DNA of 64,000 nt from Actinomycetota bacterium (GTDB lineage: Bacteria; Actinomycetota; UBA4738; HRBIN12). The stretch is from positions 19,109-83,108 of the forward strand of contig DASSCU010000020.1 of NCBI GenBank assembly GCA_035697485.1. The letters run 5' to 3'. A program made the translations under genes and the position numbers. The notes under the pieces are model-generated. The model was not told where the DNA came from and searched no databases. It saw only the letters and a list, made by a program, of their open reading frames with translations. Numbering within the stretch: the stretch's first letter is position 1; every line of letters begins with the position of its first letter. This document shows positions 8,113-17,452 of the stretch, in pieces.

Positions 8113-8861
8113 CCGAGGCTGCCGACGGCGTGTTGCTGATCCATGCGTTCCCGCTCGATGCCCGCATGTGGGACGAGCAGGTCGAGGACCTGCGCTCCCT
8201 CGGGTGGCGGGTGGCCGCCCCGTCGCTCCCGGGATTCGGGGACTCGCCGGCGGCGGGACCGGTGATGGCGATGGGGGCGGCCGCCGATCGATGCCTGCAG
8301 GCGATCGACGCGGCCGGCATCGAGCGTGCGGTCGTGTGCGGGCTGTCGATGGGCGGGTACGTCACGTTCGAGCTCTGGCGCATGGCGAGGCAACGGGTCG
8401 CGGGGGTCGTGCTCGCCAACACCCGCTCGGGCGCCGACACGGAGCAGGCGGCCGACGCACGGCGGTCGCTGGCCGCTCGGCTGCGCGCGGAGGGCAGCAC
8501 CGGGTTCCTGGTCGCAGCACCGCCGCCGCTGCTCGCCGCGGCGCCGGGGCAGGGGCGCTGGCCCGTCGTGCTCGGCATGATGGCCGACCAGTCGCCCGAG
8601 GCGATCGCGGCGGCGGCCGAGGGCATGGCGGAGCGACGCGATTCCACCCCGGATCTCGGCACGATCGATGTTCCCGCGCTCGTGATCACTTCGGACGCGG
8701 ACACCTTGATCCCTCCCGGGGTCAGCCTCGAGATGGCCGACCACATCGCGGGTGCGGACGCGGTCACGCTCGCCGGGGTGGGGCACCTGTCCAACCTGGA
8801 AGCGCCCGAGGCGTTCTCGACGGCGCTCCGGTCCTTCCTGGGGCGCTTCACGCGCGTCTGA
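8109..8861 (+). CDS. alpha/beta fold hydrolase
   Basis: A 250-residue alpha/beta hydrolase with an oxyanion-hole HAFPLD near residue 13, nucleophile elbow GLSMGGY near residue 77, an acid in ITSDADTLIP and His in GVGHLSNLEAP. This is the pattern of small esterases and 3-oxoadipate enol-lactonase-like hydrolases. The 4-base overlap with the lipid kinase upstream suggests translational coupling, so a lipid-related substrate is possible but not shown. Confidence 0.85.
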   Translation: MTEAADGVLLIHAFPLDARMWDEQVEDLRSLGWRVAAPSLPGFGDSPAAGPVMAMGAAADRCLQAIDAAGIERAVVCGLSMGGYVTFELWRMARQRVAGVVLANTRSGADTEQAADARRSLAARLRAEGSTGFLVAAPPPLLAAAPGQGRWPVVLGMMADQSPEAIAAAAEGMAERRDSTPDLGTIDVPALVITSDADTLIPPGVSLEMADHIAGADAVTLAGVGHLSNLEAPEAFSTALRSFLGRFTRV

Positions 8862-8901
8862 CCGTCGAGGGCGGCGCCGGGGCGCCCGTAGACTGCCTGG
8901 C

Positions 8902-11556
8902 GTGATCACCCCCGCGGCGTTCGCCGCCCGATTCCCGTTCGCCCTGGACGAGTTCCAGGTGCAGGCCGCCGAGGCGGTCGAGGCCGGCATGTCGGTGCTC
9001 GTCGCGGCCCCGACGGGAAGCGGCAAGACCGTCGTCGCCGAGTACGCGATCGAACGGGCCCTCGCGCTCGGGGGCAAGGCGTTCTACACGACCCCGTTGA
9101 AGGCCCTCTCGAACCAGAAGTACGGGGACCTCGCCGCGACGCACGGCGCCGACCGTGTCGGCCTGCTCACCGGCGACAACACGATCAACTCGGAGGCGCC
9201 GGTGGTCGTGATGACCACCGAGGTGCTCCGCAACATGCTGTACGAACGCTCCGACACGCTCGGCGGGCTGGTGAGCGTGGTCATGGACGAGGTGCACTAC
9301 CTGCAGGACCCGTACCGAGGCGCCGTCTGGGAGGAGGTGCTGATCCACCTGCCGCTCAGCGTGAGCGTGGTCTGCCTCTCGGCCACGATCTCCAACGCGG
9401 AGGAGTTCGGCGAGTGGATCGGCACGCTGCGCGGCGAGACGAGGGTGATCATCGAGGAACGGCGTCCCGTGCCGCTCGAGCACCACTACCTGATCGGCCA
9501 CCGCCTGCACCCGATGCACGTGGAGCAGGACGGCGTTCCGATCCCGAACCCGTACGTGATCTCGCTCGACCAGAACGAGCTCCGCACGAAGGTCTACTAC
9601 CGCCGCAGCAGCGGGTACCCGCAGCACGAACGCATCTCGCGACCACGCGAGGGGCATCGCCGCGTGTACGTGCCGAGACGGTCCGAGGTCGTCGACGTGC
9701 TCGAGGAGCACGGCATGCTGCCCGCGATCTACTTCGTGTTCAGCCGTGCGGGGTGCGATCGCAGCGTGCGGTGGATCCGAGAGGCGGGCATCTCACTCAC
9801 GAGCCGCGCCGAGGCGGACCACATCCGGGAGCGGGCGGAGACGCGTGCGGCGTGGATCGACGAGGAGGACCTCGTCACGCTGGGGTTCTACGACTTCCTC
9901 GATGGCCTCACGGCGGGCGTCGCCGCCCATCACGCGGGCATGCTCCCCGTGTTCAAGGAGACCGTCGAGGAGTTGTTCGAGGCGGGGCTCGTGAAGGTCG
10001 TCTTCGCGACCGAAACCCTCTCCCTCGGCATCAACATGCCGGCCAAGACCGTCGTGATCGAGGACCTCTGGAAGTTCCAGGGCGAGCGCCACGAGCTGCT
10101 CACCCCCGGGGAGTACACGCAGCTCACGGGCCGCGCGGGCCGGCGAGGCATCGACGAGGTGGGTCACGCGGTGGTGCTCTACCAGAAGCAGGTCGACTTC
10201 GAACGGGTGGCGACCCTGGCCCAGCGGCGCACGTACGACCTCGTCTCCTCGTTCCGGCCCTCCTACAACATGGCGGTGAACCTCGCCCGCAACTACACGG
10301 AGGAGCAGGCGCACCATCTGCTCAATAGCTCCTTCGGGCAGTTCCTGGCCGACCGCAAGGTCGTGGGCTTGGAGCGGGAGCGTCAGCGCGACGCCGAGGC
10401 CATCGAGGGATACCGCGCCAACATGCGATGTCACCTCGGGGACTTCGACGAGTACTGGGCGCTCGTATCGAGGGCCCAGCACCTCCGCGAACAGGATCGC
10501 AAGGGCAACGAGAAGGCACGGGCCGACTCGGTTCGCGTGGCCGTCGGCCGGCTGAAGCCCGGCGACGTGGTCTCGCTGCCGAGCGTCAAGCGGGGCGGAC
10601 TCGGCGTGATCGTGAGCACCCGCGACGGCAAGCCCACCGTGCTCACCCAGGACCGGCGGTTCTTCCGGCTCGCCGCCCGCGACTTCCAGGATCCGCCCGC
10701 GGTGCTGACCCGCATCGCCCTGCCTCGGTCGGGGAGCGCGCGGAGCAGCCGGTACCGGCGAGATGTGGCCGCGACGCTCGTCTCGCTGAGGGTCCGGCCG
10801 CCGAAGCCAGGCACCCGCCGCGCGGACCCGAGGGTCGAGCGGGAAGCCGCCAGGCTCGACGAACGCGCCGCCGCGCACCCCTGCCACCGCTGCCCCGAGC
10901 GCGCGAAGCACGAACGGTGGGCGAGGCGGGTCGATGAACGGACGTCGTCGCTTTCGGGCCTCGAACGGCGGATCCGCGTGCGCACCGAGACCCTGGCGCG
11001 CCAGTTCGACCGGGTGCTCTCGGTGCTCCGCGAGCTCGGCTACGTGGAGGGATGGTCGGTCACCGACCGAGGGCGCAGCCTCTCGCGCATCTACGGCGAG
11101 GGCGACATCCTGGTGGCCGAGGCGCTGGCCCGAGGGATCTTCCACGGCCTCGAGCCGGCCGAAGTGGCGGCGCTGCTTTCCTCGGTCGTCTACGAGGGTC
11201 GAGAGCGGGTGCCGCTCTCCGGCGAGATGCCGACGCCCGCCTCGAAGGAGCGATACGAGCTGCTGCAGCGAACCTGGCGGCGGATCCGGCGCGTGGAGGA
11301 CGAGCACCAGGTGCAGCTCTGTCGCGAGCTCGAAGCGGGGTTCGCGACGCCGATCTACCACTGGGCGGGCGGGCGAGCGCTCGAAGTGGTGCTGGGCGAG
11401 ACCGAGATGGCCCCCGGCGACTTCGTGCGCAACTGCAAGCAGCTCCTCGACCTGCTGCGGCAGGTCGAAGAGGTCGCGAACCCCGACGTGGCCGCGCTCT
11501 TCGCGGCGGCGCGGTCGTCGGTGATCCGAGGCGTCGTCGCGTACACAGGGGTGTAG
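8902..11556 (+). CDS. Ski2-like DEAD/DEVH-box superfamily 2 helicase
   Basis: An 884-residue RNA helicase of the Ski2/Mtr4/HelY type. Motif I APTGSGKT, motif II DEVHY, motif III SATISN, TETLSLGINMPAKT (motif V) and QLTGRAGRRG (motif VI) are all present, and the C-terminal half carries the winged-helix and DSHCT-like domain (about 720-884) of this group. A GTG at 8902 follows TAGACT by 7 bases, so the message is probably leaderless; the frame open upstream of it is the shadow of the hydrolase gene. Actinobacterial HelY homologues are thought to act in RNA turnover near the Tat and proteasome genes, where this gene also lies. Confidence 0.92.
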   Translation: MITPAAFAARFPFALDEFQVQAAEAVEAGMSVLVAAPTGSGKTVVAEYAIERALALGGKAFYTTPLKALSNQKYGDLAATHGADRVGLLTGDNTINSEAPVVVMTTEVLRNMLYERSDTLGGLVSVVMDEVHYLQDPYRGAVWEEVLIHLPLSVSVVCLSATISNAEEFGEWIGTLRGETRVIIEERRPVPLEHHYLIGHRLHPMHVEQDGVPIPNPYVISLDQNELRTKVYYRRSSGYPQHERISRPREGHRRVYVPRRSEVVDVLEEHGMLPAIYFVFSRAGCDRSVRWIREAGISLTSRAEADHIRERAETRAAWIDEEDLVTLGFYDFLDGLTAGVAAHHAGMLPVFKETVEELFEAGLVKVVFATETLSLGINMPAKTVVIEDLWKFQGERHELLTPGEYTQLTGRAGRRGIDEVGHAVVLYQKQVDFERVATLAQRRTYDLVSSFRPSYNMAVNLARNYTEEQAHHLLNSSFGQFLADRKVVGLERERQRDAEAIEGYRANMRCHLGDFDEYWALVSRAQHLREQDRKGNEKARADSVRVAVGRLKPGDVVSLPSVKRGGLGVIVSTRDGKPTVLTQDRRFFRLAARDFQDPPAVLTRIALPRSGSARSSRYRRDVAATLVSLRVRPPKPGTRRADPRVEREAARLDERAAAHPCHRCPERAKHERWARRVDERTSSLSGLERRIRVRTETLARQFDRVLSVLRELGYVEGWSVTDRGRSLSRIYGEGDILVAEALARGIFHGLEPAEVAALLSSVVYEGRERVPLSGEMPTPASKERYELLQRTWRRIRRVEDEHQVQLCRELEAGFATPIYHWAGGRALEVVLGETEMAPGDFVRNCKQLLDLLRQVEEVANPDVAALFAAARSSVIRGVVAYTGV

Positions 11557-11572
11557 CTACCATGCGGGCGCG

Positions 11573-12502
11573 ATGACCAGCCCCTTCGGAACCCTCGCGG
11601 TGATCGCCCACCCCGCCGCCGGAGCCGGCCGTGTGGGAGAACGGCTCCCGGCGCTCCGACGGGCGCTGGCGGTCAACGACCTCGACTTCGAGCTGCGCAT
11701 CGCAGATGCGCTCGGCGAGGGAGCGCACCTGGCGTCGACCGCTCTCGACGAGGGGTTCCGTTACGTCGTGGCCGTCGGTGACGACGCGACGGTGCAGGAC
11801 GTGGTGAACGGCCTCTTCCGTGATGGGGCGCCGATCGTCGCCGAGCCTGTGCTCGGCGTGGTCGCGGCCGACGCCGGCAACGACCTGTTGCGGAGCTTCG
11901 GGCTGCCCGACGATGTGGACGGGGGCGTCCGCCACCTGCGAGGCGACGTCACGTACCCGTTCGACCTGATGCGCATCACCTGCACGGGCCCCGAGGGCGA
12001 ACGGGTGACCCGGTACGCACACAACCTCGCCCAGGTCGGCCTCGGCGCCAACGTGGAGCTCGCCCGCCGGCGCCTCCCTGAACGGCTCGGGGACCGGCGA
12101 CGGCGGTTCCTAGGCTTCTGGCGCGGCTACGTGGGTACGAGGCGGGGGGTCGTGCGCGTGGGGTACGACATGAAGAACTGGGAAGGGGAGACGTTCCACG
12201 TCGTGATCGGCAACGGTCAGTTCACGTCGGGTATACGGCTGTCGCCGCGCTCGTACCCGGGCGATGGCGTGCTCGATGCCCTCGTCTTCACGGGGCAGAA
12301 GTCCGATGCCTACACGATGATGCCTCGCATCATGCGCCACGGTGGGCACGTTCCCGACGACGCGATCAAGGAGCTCCGCGCGAAGATCCGCTTCGCCGTC
12401 GAGGCGGACCGCCCGCTCGCCGTGGTCGCCGACGGCGAGCCGTTCGGCACGACGCCCGCGACCTTCCAGGTCGTGCCCCAACAGATCCTGTTGAAGCTCT
12501 AG
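11573..12502 (+). CDS. diacylglycerol kinase-like protein with altered GGDGT motif
   Basis: A 309-residue protein homologous in plan to the lipid kinase at 7198: phosphate loop AHPAAGAGRVGERL at 12-25, nucleotide-binding segment AVGDDATVQDV, AADAGNDLLRS and a late VVADGEPFG. The family's GGDGT reads GDDAT (residues 69-73) and the PAGTGNDFA motif reads AADAGNDLL, so two of the invariant glycines of the ATP site are gone while the aspartate stays. It may have weak, altered or no kinase activity. TACCAT 9 bases before the ATG suggests a leaderless start. A peptidase gene follows after 10 bases. Confidence 0.8.
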   Translation: MTSPFGTLAVIAHPAAGAGRVGERLPALRRALAVNDLDFELRIADALGEGAHLASTALDEGFRYVVAVGDDATVQDVVNGLFRDGAPIVAEPVLGVVAADAGNDLLRSFGLPDDVDGGVRHLRGDVTYPFDLMRITCTGPEGERVTRYAHNLAQVGLGANVELARRRLPERLGDRRRRFLGFWRGYVGTRRGVVRVGYDMKNWEGETFHVVIGNGQFTSGIRLSPRSYPGDGVLDALVFTGQKSDAYTMMPRIMRHGGHVPDDAIKELRAKIRFAVEADRPLAVVADGEPFGTTPATFQVVPQQILLKL

Positions 12503-12512
12503 AGGAGGCCAC

Positions 12513-13610
12513 GTGAACGCCCGTCTCACCGATCGCATGCGGCGCGCCGCCGAGGAGGCCACGAGGCAGGGGTTCGACGCCCTCGTGGTCGCTCCCTCGC
12601 CCGACCTGGCCTACCTCACCGGCTACGACCCGATGCCGCTCGAGCGACCGACGCTGCTCGTGCTTCGGAGCGGACACGCGCCTACGATGCTCGTGCCCGA
12701 GCTGGAACGGCCGCTCGCCGCCGATTGCCCGAGCGCCGGGGCGATCGAGCTGATCGGCTGGACCGATGCCGTCGATCCTTACGGAGAAGCTGCGCGGCTC
12801 CTGCCGTCCCAGGGGCGCGTCGCGGTCGGGGACCGGCTCTGGGCGAGCCACGTGCTGGGGCTCCAGCACGCGGTACCGAGCATCGCGCTCGAGCCGGCGT
12901 CGCCCGTGATCGGCCGCCTCCGCGCCGTGAAGGACGAGGACGAGCTCGCGGCCCTGCGCCGGGCCGCACGCGGCGCCGACGAGGCGTTCCGGACGATCTG
13001 TACGATGCCCTTCGCGGGGCGGCGTGAGGAACAGATCGCGGCGGACCTCGCGGACCTCCTCGTGCGCAACGGACATTCGCGAGCCGACTTCACGATCGTG
13101 GCGAGCGGCACGAACGCCGCCTCGCCGCATCACGAACCCGGCGGACGCACGATCGTGCCCCGGGACGCTGTCGTGATGGACTTCGGCGGACAGCTCGGCG
13201 GGTACTTCAGCGACACGACGAGGACGGTCGTCGTGGGGGAGCCCCCGGCCGGGTTCGAGCGCGTCTACGAGACCGTCCGCGAGGCGCAGGCTGCCGCGTG
13301 CGACGCGGTCGCCCCTGGTGTCCTCGCCCAGCACGTCGACCGCGTGGCGCGGGGCATCATCGAGGACGCCGGACTCGGGGAGCGCTTCATCCACCGCACC
13401 GGTCACGGCATCGGGCTTGAGGTGCACGAGCCGCCCTACATCGTGGAGGGCAACGAGTGGCCCCTCGCGCCCGGCACGACGTTCTCCGTCGAGCCCGGCG
13501 CCTACTTCGAGGGTGAGTTCGGAGTGCGGATCGAGGACATCGTGGCTGTCACTGCCGACGGGGTGGAGCGGCTGAACCGGTCGACCCGAGAGCTGCAAGT
13601 CGTGCGGTAG
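12513..13610 (+). CDS. M24 family Xaa-Pro aminopeptidase
   Basis: A 365-residue M24 (pita-bread) metallopeptidase, about the usual length of PepQ/PepP-type enzymes in Gram-positives. The creatinase-like N-domain spans about 1-135; the catalytic domain shows DFGGQLGGYFSDTTRT (two metal Asp), HRTGHGIGLEVHEPP (metal His), FSVEPGAYFEGEFGVRIED (two metal Glu). It removes N-terminal residues preceding proline or acts on related dipeptides. The GTG start is preceded at 8 bases by AGAGGAGG, a strong ribosome binding site. It probably shares a transcript with the lipid-kinase-like gene. Confidence 0.9.
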   Translation: MNARLTDRMRRAAEEATRQGFDALVVAPSPDLAYLTGYDPMPLERPTLLVLRSGHAPTMLVPELERPLAADCPSAGAIELIGWTDAVDPYGEAARLLPSQGRVAVGDRLWASHVLGLQHAVPSIALEPASPVIGRLRAVKDEDELAALRRAARGADEAFRTICTMPFAGRREEQIAADLADLLVRNGHSRADFTIVASGTNAASPHHEPGGRTIVPRDAVVMDFGGQLGGYFSDTTRTVVVGEPPAGFERVYETVREAQAAACDAVAPGVLAQHVDRVARGIIEDAGLGERFIHRTGHGIGLEVHEPPYIVEGNEWPLAPGTTFSVEPGAYFEGEFGVRIEDIVAVTADGVERLNRSTRELQVVR

Positions 13611-13623
13611 GCGGAACCCGCCG

Positions 13624-15015
13624 TCAGTCTCGAGGTCGGACCTTCGTGCCGTCACGCGTGTCCATGACCTCGAGGCCCATCGCCACCAGTTCGTGGCGCA
13701 GCCGGTCGCTCTCTGCGTAGTCCTTCTCCGCGCGGGCCTCGTCGCGCAGGGCCATCATCGAGCGCATCTCCTCGGTCGGAGCCCACCCGCTGGTGGCCTC
13801 CCGCTCGAGATCGAGTCCGAGGACGGCGTCCCACGAGGCCAGCAGGGCGTACCGTTCACCCACGGTCACCGCTTCGTCGCCCGCGGCCGCGTTCACGATG
13901 ACTACGGCCGCGGGCATGTCGAGGTCGGCGGCGACCGCCTCCCGGAAGCGCGCGTCGTATCCCTTCGCGCGTTCGCCGAGCTCCTTCATGGGCGGGGCCC
14001 ATTCGGCCAGGCGTCTGCGGAGCTGCCTGACCTTCGCGTCGGCCGCCTCCATCGCCTCCCAGGTGAAGTCCATCTCGGAGCGGTAGCGCGACTGGAACGT
14101 GAGCCACCGAAACGCGAGTGGATCGATGCCGCGCTCGACCAGCTCGTGCACCCGAACGGTGTTCCCCGTCGACTTCGAGATCTTCTGACCCGATTGCCGC
14201 AGGTGACCCCCGTGCACCCAGATCGAGACCACCTGGTGCCCAACCGCGCCCTCGCTCTGCGCGATCTCGTCCTCGTGATGAGGGAACCGCAGATCGCTGC
14301 CGCCCGTGTGGATGTCGAACCGATCGCCCAGGTACTTCATCGACATCGCCGAGCACTCGATGTGCCAGCCGGGAAACCCCACGCCCCACGGCGAGTCCCA
14401 CTTCATGAGCCGGCCGGGACCGGCAGCCTTCCACAGGGCGAAGTCTGCCGGATGGCGCTTGGCCGGATCGGTCTCGAGGTCGCGGTGCCCCTCACGGAGG
14501 TTGTCGAGGGTGTTCCCGCTCAGCTTCCCGTATCCGGGGAACGAAGAGACGTCGAAGTAGACGCTGCCGGAATCCGCCACGTACGCGTGCCCCCGGTCGA
14601 TCAGTGTCTGGGTGAGCTCGATCATCTCCGGGATGTGCTCGGTGGCCTTCGGGTACTCGTCGGCCGGGCGGATGCCCACGGCGGCGGCGTCCTCGAACAC
14701 GGCCTCGGCGTATTTCTCGGCGATCTCGAGCGTGGACAAGCCCTCGTCCTCCACGGCGAGCAGCATCTTGTCGACGGCGTCGGGCGAGGCCTCGTCGGTC
14801 ATGTGCCCGACATCGGTGATGTTCATGATCTGCGTCACGCGGTAGCCCTCGAACTCGAGGGCGCGCCGGATCAGATCGCCCAGCATGAACGTGCGCAGGT
14901 TCCCGAGGTGCGCGAACCGATAGACCGTGGGGCCGCACGTGTAGATCGTGACGTGCCCCTCGGCGGCGGAGCGAACCTCGTCGAGCTCGCGCGTCAGCGA
15001 GTTGTACAGGCGCAT
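13624..15015 (-). CDS. cysS: cysteinyl-tRNA synthetase
   Basis: A 463-residue class I aminoacyl-tRNA synthetase. TCGPTVYRFAHLGNLRTF carries the CP and HIGH-type motifs of the cysteine enzyme, GWHIECSAM and HHEDEIAQSE hold zinc ligands, and KISKSTGN is the KMSKS loop; the C-terminal helical DALR domain follows. The length favours CysS over the related mycothiol ligase MshC, which is shorter. A TAAGCT hexamer 7 bases before the ATG suggests a leaderless mRNA. Charging of tRNA-Cys is essential. Confidence 0.95.
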   Translation of the reverse strand: MRLYNSLTRELDEVRSAAEGHVTIYTCGPTVYRFAHLGNLRTFMLGDLIRRALEFEGYRVTQIMNITDVGHMTDEASPDAVDKMLLAVEDEGLSTLEIAEKYAEAVFEDAAAVGIRPADEYPKATEHIPEMIELTQTLIDRGHAYVADSGSVYFDVSSFPGYGKLSGNTLDNLREGHRDLETDPAKRHPADFALWKAAGPGRLMKWDSPWGVGFPGWHIECSAMSMKYLGDRFDIHTGGSDLRFPHHEDEIAQSEGAVGHQVVSIWVHGGHLRQSGQKISKSTGNTVRVHELVERGIDPLAFRWLTFQSRYRSEMDFTWEAMEAADAKVRQLRRRLAEWAPPMKELGERAKGYDARFREAVAADLDMPAAVVIVNAAAGDEAVTVGERYALLASWDAVLGLDLEREATSGWAPTEEMRSMMALRDEARAEKDYAESDRLRHELVAMGLEVMDTRDGTKVRPRD

Positions 15016-15040
15016 GGCGCTGAGCTTACCGTCGGATGGG

Positions 15041-17452
15041 TCAGCGCTCTGCGTCGTCGGGTCGGGGAGGCGATGGCGGCCTCAGCATCAGCTGCGGCCG
15101 CTCCGCCTGCCCGTTGCCGCCGGCGGCGGACACCTCGATCGGCGGCGGCGGCACCGGCACGGGGATGCGCGACTCGACCCCGGCGTGGTCCCTGTGCGCC
15201 CGGAGCACGGCCTCGTGGTAGCGCTCGAGCATCTGGGCGAACGCGGGGTCGTGGTACGGCCGTCCGTCGACCGTGGGCCCGGGCGTGCCCTCGATGATCG
15301 CCTCGACGTCGTCGCCCGTGATCGTCTTCACGGTTTCGAGCGCGTGCGCGAGCGCGAGCACCTCGGCTCGGTTCTGCTCGAGCAGCGACGACGTGCGCTC
15401 GTAGAGCTCGGCCAGCTTGTCCTCGACGCTCTGGCCGAACGCCGAGTCGAACATCGCCCGGTCGCCACCCGTCTCCATCGACATCGACCCGAGCGGCGCG
15501 AGCGTGACCGATCGCGACGCGAACCGGTCACCCATCGCGTAGTAGGCCAGCGCCTGGCTCGTCATGCCGGTCGCGGCGCGCATGTCGCCTCCGACCCCCA
15601 TCGAGTGGTCGCCGTCGAAGAACATGCGCTCGCCCGCCAGCGACGCGAGCGCGGTCATCACGTCGATCTCGCGCTCCGAGCGCCATTGCACGAACTGGTC
15701 CTCCGGTGGGATCGACGAGACGAAGCCCCCGACGTCGCCCCGCCGCTCGATCGTCGCCATGTCGATCACCGCATGCTTGCGAAGCCGGTAGGCGACCACC
15801 GCGTGGCACGCCTCGTGCACGGCTACCGAGTGTCGCTCGCGCTCGATGTACTCATGCTCGTCGGGCAGCCCGTGCTGCTTCAGTTGCTTCGCCTTCACGA
15901 CGTCGGCGTAGGACACGGTGTCGCGGTCGTCCCGGATCGCGATCACGAGTCCCTCGTTCACGATGTCCTTGATCGACGCCCCCGAGAAGTACGGCGTGAT
16001 CGTCGCCAGCTTGTCGATCTCCTCGGACGAGAGATCGTTCTTCACCTTCGCCAGGTAGTACTCGAACGTTGCCCGACGTCCGTCCTTCTGCGGGTAGCCG
16101 ACCTTGTACTGGCGGTCGACACGCCCGGGGCGCATCATCGCCGGGTCGAGCACGTTGGGCATGTTCGTCGCGAAGATGTGCAGGATGCGGTACTTGGGCG
16201 GGGGCTTCGGCTTCATGCCGAGCAGCTTGCGGATCTTGTTCACGAGCCCCTTCGGCTTCGTGAGGCCCGACATCTCGGCCAGCAGCGCCTGCAGGGTTCC
16301 CATGCCGCCGCCGCCCGCCATGCCGCCCATGAACACCTGCTCCTTGTACGGAGCGCCGGGCTCGCCCGACGCCGGACCGGCGTGGAACGCCGCGTCGCGC
16401 CCGGCCGCCGAGAGGTAGGAGACTCCGTTGCAGCTCGGCCTCGTGGACCAGGGCGAGACGGGGGCGAAGCCCGTCGCGACCTGCTGACCACGGCTGCCGA
16501 GGGAGTCGGCCTCGTCGATGAAGACGATCGCGCCGCCGTAGCGCATCGAGAGCTTGCGGAGCTTGCGGTACAGCGACCGAACCTTGAGGATGCCGACGCC
16601 CATGAACATGTTGATGAAGGCGCCGGCGTCGACGTTCACGAACGGCTTCGCGGTCTCGCCGGCCACGGCCTGCGCCATGAGCGTCTTGCCCGTGCCTGGC
16701 GGTCCCCACAGCAGGATGCCGCCGGGCACGTAGCCGCCGCGAGACTCGATCGCCTCGGGGTCGTCGAGGAAGACCAGGGTCTCCTTGAGCTGCCCGAGCG
16801 CCGCATCCTGCCCCTTCACGTCGTCGAATCGGGTCTCGATCTCGTCGGGCATGATCGTGTCGATGCCGCCCCTCGACAGGAACCAGAACAGCCCGATGAA
16901 CTGGAACATCACGAAGAAGAAGCCGAACGCGAGCTGCAGGATGAACGGGAGCGCGACCACGAGGCGTGCCGGCGCCTCGACGATGCCGAGCCACACGGGG
17001 TCGGTGTCGAAGATGCGGCCGAGGAGCGTGCTGAACACCAGCAGGAACAGCACGAACTTGAACGCACGTCCGGCGCGATACCGGGTGTAGTCGTTCATCT
17101 TCCCGAGCCGGCGCTCGGTGCCGCCGAAGACGGACTGCTGCCAGAAGCGGTAGTACCCCTTCGACCGTTCCTCGATGAAGTAGTGCACCTGCCGGACGAA
17201 CTCGAGGGCCATCAGGGCGAGCAGCCACCAGTAGTCGTTGACAGCGATGCGCACGGCGTCGACGAACGGCCCGTCGAGCGGGCGCACGGTGGTGCTCCAC
17301 ACGACCGCGAGGCCGGCGAGCCACAGGACGCCCAAGAAGATCAGGAGCTTGATGCGGTCCCACAGCACGGCGGGCGCGCGTGTCTGCCGCTCGGACGCCC
17401 TCGGCCGCGAAGGCCGATCCGCCAAGATATTGGTGCCCTTACCGTTGCTCAT
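15041..17452 (-). CDS. membrane AAA ATPase with M41 (FtsH-like) protease domain and large insertion
   Basis: An 803-residue protein with about four membrane helices (roughly 34-52, 74-90, 130-148 and 165-195), then an AAA domain (Walker A GPPGTGKT at 250-257, Walker B IVFIDEAD at 309-316, sensor FATN and RPGRVDR at 427-447) and an M41 peptidase domain with HEACH at 546-550, matching HExxH. Between Walker B and sensor 1 there are about 100 extra residues (322-425), including a Gly/Met-rich stretch, absent from ordinary FtsH of about 650 residues with two membrane helices. The GDMRAATGMTSQ segment provides the third zinc ligand. It likely degrades membrane proteins. It overlaps the lipoprotein gene by 4 bases. 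Confidence 0.85.
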   Translation of the reverse strand: MSNGKGTNILADRPSRPRASERQTRAPAVLWDRIKLLIFLGVLWLAGLAVVWSTTVRPLDGPFVDAVRIAVNDYWWLLALMALEFVRQVHYFIEERSKGYYRFWQQSVFGGTERRLGKMNDYTRYRAGRAFKFVLFLLVFSTLLGRIFDTDPVWLGIVEAPARLVVALPFILQLAFGFFFVMFQFIGLFWFLSRGGIDTIMPDEIETRFDDVKGQDAALGQLKETLVFLDDPEAIESRGGYVPGGILLWGPPGTGKTLMAQAVAGETAKPFVNVDAGAFINMFMGVGILKVRSLYRKLRKLSMRYGGAIVFIDEADSLGSRGQQVATGFAPVSPWSTRPSCNGVSYLSAAGRDAAFHAGPASGEPGAPYKEQVFMGGMAGGGGMGTLQALLAEMSGLTKPKGLVNKIRKLLGMKPKPPPKYRILHIFATNMPNVLDPAMMRPGRVDRQYKVGYPQKDGRRATFEYYLAKVKNDLSSEEIDKLATITPYFSGASIKDIVNEGLVIAIRDDRDTVSYADVVKAKQLKQHGLPDEHEYIERERHSVAVHEACHAVVAYRLRKHAVIDMATIERRGDVGGFVSSIPPEDQFVQWRSEREIDVMTALASLAGERMFFDGDHSMGVGGDMRAATGMTSQALAYYAMGDRFASRSVTLAPLGSMSMETGGDRAMFDSAFGQSVEDKLAELYERTSSLLEQNRAEVLALAHALETVKTITGDDVEAIIEGTPGPTVDGRPYHDPAFAQMLERYHEAVLRAHRDHAGVESRIPVPVPPPPIEVSAAGGNGQAERPQLMLRPPSPPRPDDAER

